NCBI GenBank assembly: GCA_022478985.1 | Contig: JAKSZP010013604.1 | Span: 1-64,000 of the forward strand | DNA: 64,000 nucleotides | Origin: Massospora cicadina | Taxonomy: Eukaryota; Entomophthoromycota; Entomophthoromycetes; Entomophthorales; Entomophthoraceae | Direction: 5' to 3' | Part shown: positions 46,331 to 57,241 of the stretch, piece by piece | How the letters are laid out: each line of letters starts with the position of its first letter | Numbering within the stretch: the stretch's first letter is position 1 | Notes under the pieces: generated by a model | Told to the model about the DNA's origin: nothing | What the model saw: the letters and a program-made list of their open reading frames with translations, nothing else | Database searches by the model: none | Made by a program: the position numbers and the translations under genes

Positions 46331-46870
46331 CAAAATGTAAAGCCTTATACTGAGGAGAAGGTTGATATATAATGCTGTGCGGGATTTGATCTTCCAGCTA
46401 CTCAAATGGTTCCATAAATCCTAAATTAAGGTGTTAGCTACATCAACAATTTAAGTTTCAAATTCAGAGTATTACCTGAATTACTCCAAATTTGGTTAAT
46501 AACCATTTTACAATTACTTGGAAATAAATCACCCTATTCCAAGGCCACATTCACACAAATAAATCATCTATGGCCCAAGGATCCCAATATTTTCATCAGA
46601 TTTTCATTCTGGAAGCTAGCAAGTTAGACCTCTAAACCTAAACTATTGGAAGAGCTCCTAATTGAAGTTAACACCAATTTAACAGATTTTTGAAACAATT
46701 ACATGTTTAAAGAAGCTCAGCTGAATTTTTATGTTTAATGCAATGATGGACAAACCACTTGGGAATTAAGAATGATCATTCAGTCACTACTTTATTCCTA
46801 TTTTTTTTAGTACTAGATGGTCCCAACCCAAGGGGGATTCATCGATGTTTATTGAATTACGCCTGGGCTC

Positions 46871-49800
46871 CTAAGAGCCTGAGGCGAGGGAAGGGGAGGG
46901 AGGAGGCATCGAGAAAGGGAGGGGGTTTGCGCGCCAGAGCCGTGCTGCAGTGACAACTGAGCGGGGGAGGGTTGGCGACATAGTGCAGACCTTCAGGGCC
47001 ATCTCAAAGTGTACCTGAAAGTGGGTGATCATGTGTGGAAGGGTCCACACCTGCTGGTCAAAGGCAGCACTAAGGAAAGAGTTATGGATGGTCCAGATGG
47101 CTGTGGCATAGGCGAGGACACGGAGGGGTCGGTGGCAACCAGGCAATGTCTGCTCAAACATGAGGTCTTGCACAGGGTGTCCAGACCAGTGCTGAGCATG
47201 GAGGAGCGCGCGGGCCTTTGGCCAAAATGCGGCGACACCTGGACAGGTGAAAAAACGATGGAGGTGGGAGTCAATAGGCTCCACACAGCGGGGGCAGCTT
47301 CGGTGCTGGAAGGTAGGGCCAGTCCGGTCCCCTGTCCTGTATGAACAGTGGAGCACCCTCCATAAGGTGTTGGACACCTTTGCTGACAGGATGGGGTGAT
47401 AGACGTCCTTCCACAATTCCTTAAGGTCAAATCTCACGGAGGGAGGGAGGAGCTCAAGGAGCCTTGGGCGGATGGGAGGACGATCTTGGGGGTTGAGGCG
47501 AGTTGTGACAACTTGTCCATTGTGCACAATTGCATGGCGACGTGGGCTTAGGCCAGGGTCTTCCCTTCTGTATGGGAAGGCATGTTGGATCCGCGCGCCT
47601 ACTCGTTTCAGGGCTAGGAGAGCCTGGTTCCAGTAGGGGGATGAGGATGGTTTTAGGCGATGGCCTGGGTGGTTTGTGAGCCACTCCCTAATGAGGTCAG
47701 AGATGCTCTAGGAAGACCCAGAGCTGCTGACACTGACCGGCGGAGGGCGGGCGCCCATTGGGGCATGGGGGTCGCGTCCCAGCAGATAATCGGCCATAGG
47801 AACTTCAGGAAGATTGTGGTGGCGTGGGATCGCGTGTCCAGAAGCCCTAGGCCCCCTTCATTGCAGGGTCGGGCAATGGTTGAGAGGGCCATTGGTGGAT
47901 GGTTTGAGCCCCAGATCCAACAGCGGAGGAGTACATTAAGCCGCGTATAAAAGGCATCTGTGAATGGGAAGACGTGCGCTAAGAACCAGACTTTGGAGAG
48001 AAGGAACACATTGGCCATCAGAGCTCGACCCTGGGGGGTGATGTGCCGCCGGTTCCAGCTGGCAATCCTGGAGTTAACTGCTGCAAGGAGCAAGTCCTCA
48101 TTGTCTTTTAACGCAACTCCTTGTTGGTTGGTGAGAACGCCCAGGTGACGGAAGGTACCGCGCTCAGGTTCAATACCAAATGGTGGGGGAAGGTGGGGGA
48201 GCCGACCTGTATAACTGTTGTCTTGGAGGTGTTGACCATGGCGTCGGACGCCTTGGTGTACCTCTAAATGGTCACAGCAGCGAGGGCAACATCCCCAGGG
48301 CAGCCAAATGCAATGGCAGTGTCATCTGCAAATGCCATGGTGCGTGTGGGGGCTTTACCTGGGACCAGATCCTTGTTAGCTTGTCCTGTAAGGAGGCCAA
48401 GAGGGGGTCAAGGGTGATGTTAAAAAGGAAAGGGCTCAGGGGGTCCCCTTGCCGGAGACCTTGTCCAACTGGTACTGCCACTGTAGAACCCATTGGCGCC
48501 AGGACTCTGGTGTGGAGCTGGTCATAGAGCGCTGATATCCAGCGCCTAGCTGCGGGTGGGAGATGGAAGCGGGCCAGGGAAGCATCAATATACTTCCAGG
48601 CTACCCGATCATATGCTTTCTCCATATCCAGGAGAGCCACAAAGCCATTCACCTTATGAGAGTTAGCAGTCAAAGTCACGTGAAGGTCATTGTAGTTGTC
48701 CCATAACGACCTCCCCGGAATAAAACCGTACTGGGATGGGGAGAGGCGAGGTGACACCCATTTGGTGATGCGGTTGGCCAGAAGCTTCGTGAAGAGCTTG
48801 TGGTCTGTGTTGATCAACGCTATGGGGCGCCAGTTCGCCAGGTTCTCACGGTCTGACTTCTTGTGAATGAGGGTCGTGATTGAGCCTCTGGAGTCGGGGA
48901 GGACCTCGCCATTCACCAAGAGTGCAGCAAAGAGGTCGCGGAGGGTTCTGGCTATCACTGCAGGTTCAGAAGGTACACCTCAAGGTTATTCCGTCTGGGC
49001 CTGGGGCTTTAAGCCGTGGGGATTTCAGAAGGGTTTCCATCACCTCCTGGATGGAAATAGGCGCCAGTAGAGCCTCACAGCCCGTGGGTCAATGGGCGGC
49101 TCTGGAGCCCGCCACAGGAAGTCTTGGATGTCCGATGGGTCCACCTGGGTGGCATGGAAGAGGCTGGAGTAGAAGCGGTGTAGTTCCTGCGTGATTTCCT
49201 CCTTATCTGAAGTGGTTGTAGTGCCAATCTTCAGTGCAGTAATATCCTGCGCTGTTGACCGGGATTTCTGTTTCTGAAAGAAGAAGCGGGTGGGGCGTTC
49301 CCATTGAGCATAGTAACGAGATGTTGTAAAGTTTGCTGCCCGTTCTTCCTGCAGTGTGAGCTCCAAGCGGAGTGCTTCCTGCGCCGCTTCCCAGTCTTCC
49401 AACCATCTGGGAGAGGGAGAAGGCTGGCAGTTTCGCTCTAGATGTCTGATTCTGGCTTCCGCCCTTTTGACTCTGGCGCGAGCTGCAGTCATCTGGGCTT
49501 TGGCACAGTTGTAAGCAACGCGGGTGATGCCCTCCTTGGTCACCGCCCATTTAGCCTTGTGTTCAAGCAGGTGGGGTGGGGGGCCGATGAGAGTCTCCCG
49601 GATGGTCATAGACAGCTTCTCCTTAGTGAAGGGGTTGTTGAGAAGAGCTGGGGCAACCCTAGGCCAGAACCTACGCGACGGTCTAAGTGTGGTGGTGAGG
49701 ACAACGATGAGTGACCTGTGATCACTCAGATGGTTGTCACGAGAGATGGGAGAGGAGACGCGGCCAATTAGCAGGGGGCCAATCAGTGCCATATCTATGC

Positions 49801-50397
49801 GTGACGCTGACTGGAAAGCTCCTCCATCATACTGGATCCTAGTCATGCAACCTAGGCCAGACGCGGAGGGTGGAAGCGCATCTATAAAGCCACTCAGGCG
49901 AAGGAAATCCTGGAGGCGACTTGATCCAGGGCGTTCCTTTGCTGCAGGGGGGTAAGAGTCACGGACGCGACTTATGGTTGTGTTGAAATCTCCTAAGAGG
50001 ACTGTATTCCGTGGGAGATTGAGTTGGAGGAGCTCTTCCAAGAGCCGATTTTGCTCTGACCTGCATTAGGCAGGTAGATGCTTGCAGCGAAGAAGGAGAA
50101 GTCAGGAGTGGTGAGTTTGGCCAGTATGAGGCGGCCACCTAGATATTGTGAAAAAGAATGGGTTTTAACCCGGGGATTCAAAACAATAAGGGCGGCATGG
50201 TTTGTCCAGAAGGAGTTGCCTCCAAACTGTTCATTCCATGCAGATTGTTCGTGGGGGAGGATATGGGGCTCCTGGACAGCAGCGATGTCAATTTGTGCTG
50301 ACCTGAAGTTTTGGAGGAGGCGGGCTCTCCGCTTAAAGTCCCGCAACCCATTTGCGTTGATGGATTGCAGGGCCAGGGTGCTGCCATGGGGACTCAT
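46871..50397 (-). pseudogene. LINE B ORF2 (endonuclease-RT), few frameshifts
   Basis: Endonuclease: INANGLRD, IDIAAVQEPH (catalytic Glu), VLLGDFNTTI, SRIDMALI and LSDHRSLIV, all the expected APE motifs, from 50397 to about 49700. RT: LANWRPIALINTDHKLFTKL, LLDMEKAYDRVAWKYIDASL, GLRQGDPLSPFLFNITLDPL at about 48400-48860, and an intact MAFADD near 48330 in an adjacent frame. The C-terminal zinc-type motif CPRCVEPIDSHLHRFFTCPG is near 47280. Frame changes occur near 50000, 49040 and 48320, so full-length translation is blocked. Confidence 0.9.
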
Positions 50398-50433
50398 ATC
50401 TGTTCCCCTCCATGTCCTGGGGGTTGCCAGCGC

Positions 50434-53091
50434 TTAAACCTGCTGCTGTGAGGCGGCTAGTTTTGAGTCCTTTAGCTTGACTATTAGCTGCAATCCGTGA
50501 GGAGCGTCGAGGGTTCTGAGGGGAAGGAGAGGGTGGGGGGCGGAGGACCCAGTAAGCCAGCCTAGGATGCTGCCCCCGCTCCGTTGCAGGGGAAGGACCT
50601 TAGGGTGCTCAATGGTGACCTCCGCGGTGTCCCCATTTGATGAGTCTGAGTCCATATTCACTTCCTCCAACACTGCAAAGGATCCGCGTGAAATGGACTG
50701 TGGGGTTTGGGTAGGACTCTTTGAGGTGGCACTTCTACCGCAGGCCGCGAGTTGCCAGTCCATGCTGGTGGGCATAGCTCCATTGGGAGCTGAGGGTTGA
50801 TGCGATAAATCGCTGGTGGAGGTTGGTGGGGGTGCCGCGGAGCCCTGAGTGGGGGTGGCTGACGAGGGGCACCCTGTGGGAGATGCCTTGCGCTTGGTGA
50901 GAGAGGGAGTTGACTCTGGGAGATTGGAGGGGGTGCCCATTGGAAGGGGGCATGAGCGCGAAGGTAACCCATACCAATAGTGGGGTTAGCTGTTTCAACT
51001 GCTAGGCGTAAGGCCTCAGGGGACAGGTCTTGAACGGGAACCCATTGTGTGGGTTGTGGAATTGCTGCTGCAGCCACGTGGGATCGTTTTTGGCCTGGTT
51101 TAGGCCCCTGGGTGGTGGCTAAGAGGGCTTGTTTTCGAGCTGTGCAGCCACTATACAAGTGTCCAAGGGCGTTGCACCATGAACGCCGGGGGCGCGCCTG
51201 ATCAGGGTCGACAAAAAGATCTCAGGGCATGCCCCAACTACCGCCACACGAGGAATAACCTCAATGTTGCTGGATACAGTGGGGGAGGGGATGAACGACG
51301 CCCTAGCAGTGCGAGCTCTTTGAGTGGGAGCATAGTAAGAGGGGACGCTAAAGTCCACTGAAAGAACAGACCCAAACTCCATTAAACCACGATGGAGTGC
51401 CAGTTTAAGAGACTCAGGATCAACAGTCGTTGGTAGGTTGGAAAAAGTAACCCATGAAATTTTCTTCAGGTGAGAGCGTGTGCGGGAGATGCGAAGAGAT
51501 CTGCGTGGAATAATGACCTGGAGGGTGGCAGCATGGTCAGCAAGGGCAGCTTCAGTAAAGCCCACATCGATGTAGTGGCCCTCCACTGATTCATGGATGG
51601 TGGTGTTAATAGGTAATGTCTCCGCAATCGCTGCAAAGTATGAGAAGTAATCCTCTGTACAGAATTCAACAGGGTTATGCCCATAATAAAGGCGAATTGC
51701 GTGGGAGAGGTTGAGCGAGGTAGAGCTTTTTTGCGCTCTAGTTTCGGCCCATTTCTTCTTAACATCAGCAATAAACGCCACTTCACGGGGATCAGCTTTG
51801 GGTAGCGTTGGTGCCAGAGGTTTTTGCCACGCTCCAGTGGCTCCTTTGGTACGTTTGTGTTTGCTTTGGGCTGCAATTGCAGGTTGAGTGTGAGCTGGTG
51901 GTTTGGACAAGTTTGCAGAGTTCCCTTGTTTCTGGAATGTTACAGCAGTTGCTGGCGTCATATTAAATTGAGGGGCGGTTTGTTGGGCCTCGCTAAATTG
52001 GGGAGGCCCATCCAGATTGGAATTAACTCCAGCCAGTTGGGAGGAGGGAGATGTTTCATCACCATCCCAATCTATTTGGGTAAATTCAGCCCGAGTATTT
52101 GCTGTGATTTCGTGGGCAAAACTCACTGGCTGATTGGTGAATTGGTCGTTTTCAGCATATTGAGATAAAGTGCCGACTTGAGAAGTGCCGATTATGGGGT
52201 TTAAATGGGATGGGTGAGATTGGAACTGGTGTGAAGTTCCAAAATCTGAACCATTTAAATCCCCATTGGGAAGAGTAGATTGTCCCAATTTGGTGCTTAG
52301 TGAACCAGAATGTGCAGCTAATCCAACCTTACATCCGAGGGTTTGGGGCCAGGTGATTGTTGGGCCTCGCTAAATTGGGGAGTCCCATCCAGATTGGAAT
52401 TAACTCCAGCCAATTGGGAGGAGGACGATGTTTCATCACCATCCCAATCTATTTGGGTAAATTCAGCCCGAGTATTTGCTGTGATTTCGTGGGCAAAACT
52501 CATTGGCTGATTGGTGAATTGGTCGTTTTCAGCATATTAAGATAAAGTGCCGACTTGAGAAGTGCCGATTATGGGGTTTAAATGGGACGGGTGAGATTGG
52601 AACTGGTGTGAAGTTCCAAAATCCGAACCATTTGAATCCTCATTGGGAAGAGTAGATTGTCCCAATTTGGTGCTTAGTGAACCAGAATGTGCGGCTAATC
52701 CAACCTTACATCTGAGGATTTGGGGGCCAGGTAGCTGGGTATCGCCCCTCATGGAGGGAGCCAGAAACACGGCGTCAGCAATAATAGATGGGGCTGAATT
52801 AGCTGACACAATGGTGGAGGTGAATGTCTGGATGGGCTGAGTTGCATTCAACTGAGCAGACGCCATTAAAACCGCGTGGGTGATGGCCTCCTTGGTTGGA
52901 AAAGGCCCAGTGGGTTGGTGGGAGGCAGCGCACACAGAGCTGTTAGGCGTGCAGGTTGCAGAAGTGCGATCAGGTGAACTGGCGCTAGTTGGAGTAGCTC
53001 CAGGTTGGGGGTGGTGCCTGCTTTCATGGCTGCTGCTTGAGAGCGGGTGATTCTGGTTGACCCTGAGGTGAGTAACCGAGGGTTGCTTCAT
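50434..53091 (-). pseudogene. LINE B ORF1 with internal tandem duplication
   Basis: The start at 53091 (MKQPSVTHLRVNQNHPLSSS) leads into a Pro/Ser/Thr-rich N-terminus. The central nucleic-acid-binding part is in 51119-52288 (IRLYYGHNPVEFCTEDYFSY, KKISWVTFSNLPTTVDPESL). A knuckle near 51140-51180 reads RSWCNALGHLYSGC, where the first Cys position is Arg. A 377-bp tandem duplication (51980-52737) shifts the frame because 377 is not a multiple of three. ORF1 would coat the LINE RNA. Confidence 0.82.
51980..52737 (-). repeat. 377-bp tandem duplication inside LINE B ORF1
   Basis: TTGTTGGGCCTCGCTAAATT begins at 51980 and again at 52357. The two units match to the end, with about 14 differences in 377 bases by eye (about 96%). 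The unit shifts the frame, splitting ORF1. The event is recent relative to most decay around it. Confidence 0.93.
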
Positions 53092-53259
53092 TTGGGGATG
53101 GTGCTGGCTCGTTTGGCATAGCCTGCGGGTTCTTTTGCGGGGTTTCCCGCCATATTTGCTAATAGTTTTTGTAAATCTCTTTAGTGGAGCTAAATTTCAG
53201 GCTGAATTGATTTTCGAAAAGTGATGCTTAGCAGAAAGAGATACTACTTTATTCCTATT

Positions 53260-54479
53260 GAATCATGATTTCCCTTTCCTTTTCAACGGTACTATAAGAA
53301 GGCTTTCTTAATTCTATATTAAGTAATTTTAAGAGAATTTTAGCTATCTTATTTCTATTTAGTTTCTTATCTTATTCTTATGAGCAAAGTCTCGTTTATT
53401 GCTGTGTAATACAAAGCGCCTGCCCTATCAGCTTAATTTAGTCTCATACAATCAGCTACTATGTAGGCATCCCCATTACTATTTCCTGCGCGCATCAGGC
53501 GGCAACTCAACACATGCATCACTTGCAATTTTTTTAACAAGATTTTTCTTATCGTATGAGGGGTTTCCAAAAGATCAATTTCTGTTTTTGCAGTCTCACT
53601 GGGTTTTAACCTTGATCCATCCACTTGCTCTTGGTTTTCGTTGCAGATTTTCTAGATTTTCTTGGCATAAATATTAGCCAAATTGAACTTTATAGCGGAA
53701 TCAATCTTTTTTGCTCTTTGGCATGTTATGAAAAAAAATGAGGGGTGGGAAAATCAAACGTTCATCAAGGGTGTGCTCTAGATCCGCTATCTTTTTCTCA
53801 ATGGAAGAACTTGGGATCTTTTCAGCTTTTTTTTTTGAAAGGGGTGAATCAACTGATCTAATTATATGGGTGAAGCTGAAACTCTTACACAAAGTATTAA
53901 ATGGTCATAAATACTACTTCAAAAGTAGAGGTATTTGCCAATCCTCCAAATCTCACTTTGACTACTAGGCAGATGTTTGCCAATAAAATCCCAATTCTCA
54001 GATTATCATATAGAAGAGCTAAGCAAAGCTATATTCCTAGGTTTCTTGTATAGATATTATACGCCAGAAAAAAACTTCATGAAGCAATAAACTAAGTTCA
54101 GGTATCTGATGGTACTTTAATGAACTATTATATGGAATAGTTTTAGTTGATTGCCAGCTCATACACTGATGTCCCACTTTAACAATACAATTGACAGGGT
54201 ATAGAATGAGGATAATGAGTATATTGAACATAAAGTTATTATGGGATAATATTGGGAAAGAAGCTTATAGGGGAGATGAAGAACAATGCGTGATGACTAA
54301 AAGTAAGCCTAGTATTAAAGTAAAGAATTCATAAGTTTATGGATTTGTAAATTATATGCATGAAATCACAACAATTATAATAAATAATTAACAGGAGCAG
54401 AGGGAGTAGATTTAAATCTATGGTTTTTTTCAACAATTAAAATAACATGGTACTAAAAAAATAAAAATTTTGCTTATTT
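53260..54479. other. AT-rich sequence without recognised genes
   Basis: Short frames only (53399-53677 plus, 53701-53892 minus); none shows a known motif. It is the flank of the LINE B insertion, continuous with 46785. Confidence 0.45.
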
Positions 54480-55680
54480 AAGGTAAACCAACTAGGAAAT
54501 AAACATTACCAACTGCCTAAAGAGCATAAAAGAAAATAAAACCCTAACAAGTGACTTAACCGCCCAAAGTGAGCGTTTAAAACGCAAAAAAAACTAAAAC
54601 ATAACCAACCAGGTAGGAAAGCGGAAACCTGATTATCTGACCATGATATAAGGGAAGGGGAGTTTAGTTCTCATCCCTAGCGGCATCTTCCTCATCCTAA
54701 AGCAAGTTACAGTCAAGGCAGAGAGCAATGGCGTTGGGGCTTTGGGATATGCAGCTCAAAATTTCTAAGGGTGAAACATTTAAAACATGTTTTTATGGTT
54801 AAGTCCGCCAATATAATTAACAAGAGCCTATTAAGTTTGTCTGGTGGTGTTGGGGAGCAAGTTGAATGTGGCAATTTTGGTGCAGGTATTTTGGTTTTTT
54901 GTCATGCTATCGCTGCAAAATCTTGGATTGTGAAGTTGGCTTTTAGATTAAAAAAAAGGACATGCATATCTAAAGGGAGAAAGGTCAATGGGAAGAAAGG
55001 AGGGGGAACACGTTCTGTAATCATGTTACTGAATTAGCATCAGCTTGGAGGAGGAGATGACATTCTAAGAGGCAGCCACCTCACCAATGAGCTGTCTTCA
55101 CATCAGAATGGAGCTGTAAGACTTGGGGAACATCCCTGAAGCTGGACCAGGAGCAATTCCCATTTTGAACCAAAAAAGGGAGAAAGCTGGCGGCCTTTCC
55201 TCACATTACCCTGGGCGATTTAGCCCATGTGGTAGATGAGTGGTGGGTACTGGCATACCCCTTGTGGATCGCGCCTCTTATGCTTATGTTTACCACAAAG
55301 AGTTAGTATAAAAATTTGAGGAATATGCCGGGAGGTGGCAGAGAGCAGAAGCCATATCCAGTGGATGGTTATTGGCTCTTCAGTAGAGGGCATCTTCAAG
55401 TCTAAGTTCAGCAGTAAAGGTTGAGTCACATTCTGCTGAGGAGGTTAGATTGCATTCTGCCAAAATTATGGGACCTAAGTTAGTTTCAGGTGAAAATATC
55501 TCACCCTCCAAGTTTTACCCAAAATTTGTACAAGTAGGAATGTCCCTAACAGGTACAGGCGTAGTCAAACCTTTCCCCACCAAATGGTGCTGTCCATTTG
55601 TGGGCTGGACATGGGCGCAACCTGCCGCCTGCCAGAGACACAGTCATCATTGCGCCAAGCACAATCATGGCTGAATGAAT
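54480..55680 (-). mobile_element. Family C relic, copy C3 (3' part)
   Basis: 54540-55000 aligns with 11590-12000 of C2 on the same strand: the non-coding end (TTTGGGCGG), the acidic C-terminus (DEEDAARDEN-stop near 54680) and NTCTKIATFNLLPN near 54860-54920, versus ITCTNIVIFYKLPN in C2. Further upstream the minus strand keeps a 69-residue frame (55220-55429) of unknown fold. The 5' end and target duplication were not found. Confidence 0.55.
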
Positions 55681-55749
55681 ATTCCTACAAGTGATTTGAT
55701 GTAAATCTATCCAATCAGGTTAGATCTGAGTTGGTATCAGAGAATGGTT

Positions 55750-57063
55750 TGGGATGCTGTTAATATTTTGATTATGATCATATTATCCCACCTGATCTGA
55801 TTATAATAAATCAGCTTATCTGCTAGGGGATTAATCCCGCTAGTGGCTGTGAAAGTTATCATTCTATATGATAACTTTAATCAGAAATCTAGCTTTAATC
55901 AAAATTCAGTATTCAACTAGGTTTTTTATCCGCTAAATAATTAATGTTCTAATAAGGATTATCACCAACAATAGACAAGCAATTTGATTGTTGATTCTCA
56001 TATTCATAATTTAAGTACTTGTAATGTCCATTGGTGTTTGTCGCCTATTTTTTTTTAGTACTAGATGAATGTGTTTGTCGCCTATTAATTAATAGTATAT
56101 TGAGTAGTTGCTGGGCGTTGACAACGCTTTTAGTGTCAGCAACAGACAGTTTAACCTTTAGGCAACGCGACCTGTGATAATGGGTAAAGAATTCCATTAC
56201 TTAAGCAGGTTGTTAGCTTAATGGGGTTACTCTTTTAAGTTAGATGAGTGAGTTGGAAATAACCTCCAAATCCAACCATAGCGGACTGTTATCTTACCAT
56301 CGGTGAATCCCAACTAGGTGATGAGTAGCAGAAGCCTCATTTATAACTGGAGTGATTTGTGAAAGGGTAATTTAGAGGTGATGGCTGCTGTTTCCAATTT
56401 GGGAGCCAACAGAAAAGTTAATCCACAACCCTATATATATTCTTGTTAATTATTTTAATAAAGTTTAATCTTGTAGATAATAAAACATCTTATTTGGTAT
56501 ATATTCGTTGCATTTTTTTACTCTTGGGATTAGTTATAGAGCTCATATATCCCTGAGCTAATTATTACTATCATGTTCTCTGCGGCTACTGCGTTAAGAG
56601 TTATGAAGGGATAGAAGTTCACCAAGAAGGCCACTGAACTATAATTTTTTTAGATCCAATAAGAGAACCTATAATCCGGAGTTAGGAGTCAATTGTTAAG
56701 AGTAGAGGTTCACTTAGAACCAATAAATCTACTACCAGTAGGTTTTGTTGCAATCCATAAGTTACTAACTTCAGAAGAGGAATTGAAAAAATAGGAATCC
56801 CTAGTTATTTGAAAAGTTTTTAGTACCTTCACTAATGGGTTGAATAAGAGTGTACCTTTTCCCAGGAGAAAGCTGAGATGGAGAAATATTGGTTCTGAAA
56901 TGACTAACTGAATACTAGTCTTCATATTAATATTGACCACCTACATATTTTATAGGATTATCTAGCAATGATATTGATTTCACATACAAAGAACCTGTGC
57001 ATGAAATCTAATGAGCTGAAGCGAGCTTTAATAGGGAAAGAGACACAGCTTCAGAGTTCAAAA
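55750..57063 (+). repeat. LTR-like repeat, family D copy 3
   Basis: The block shares segments with 1905-2200 and 45940-46330. It ends next to TTGGTGCTCACTCC (57064), the same sequence that follows the 5' LTR of Gypsy-2, so I read it as a 5' LTR of a plus-strand element whose interior was then hit by LINE A-iii. The start is uncertain. Confidence 0.45.
56050..56070 (-). mobile_element. 21-bp LINE B/C tail micro-insertion
   Basis: TTTTTTTAGTACTAGATGAA plus one base, the reverse complement of the LINE tail, is flanked by GTGTTTGTCGCCTATT at 56034-56049 and 56071-56086 (perfect 16 bp). It lies in the family D repeat. Confidence 0.88.
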
Positions 57064-57241
57064 TTGGTGCTCACTCCAGAGGAGGAGGTTGAGTAGCCAA
57101 AAGCTCCCAGTTATCAAAGATGCCAATCTGCTGAAATCAAATCATAAGATATTATCAATGGCAGTGCACTTAGTCTCAGTTCCCCATTGTGAGAGTATTT
57201 TGGCAGAAGTCACTGAGAGATGCCACTGTCAACTATTTTTC
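57064..57241 (+). other. Primer-binding-like site and interior of a disrupted LTR element
   Basis: TTGGTGCTCACTCCAGAGG begins at 57064. The following 150 bases may be the leader or Gag start of the family D element, cut by LINE A-iii at 57241; the remainder would resume at 62600. No protein motif was recognised. Confidence 0.35.

Larger units (their letters stand above)
46803..53242 (-). mobile_element. LINE B: full-length APE LINE
   Basis: The 6440-bp minus-strand element is bounded by the perfect 17-bp duplication ACTACTTTATTCCTATT (46786-46802 and 53243-53259). The 5' end is ATCTCTTTCTGCTAAGC. The 3' end is GGTTGGGACCATCTAGTACT followed by about eight A. It encodes ORF1 and an ORF2 with APE endonuclease, RT and C-terminal zinc domain, resembling fungal Tad1-type LINEs. 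GC content is visibly higher than the neighbourhood. Few frameshifts and a perfect duplication suggest it is the youngest large insertion here. Confidence 0.94.

Noticed and set aside
47009..47344. Plus-strand frames over LINE B (also 48880-49194, 49442-49714)
   Set aside because: They mirror the GC-rich LINE B ORF2 on the minus strand.
55450..55674. 74-residue plus-strand frame with Cys/His-rich end
   Set aside because: It overlaps the minus-strand family C relic and its Cys/His spacing fits no finger type.
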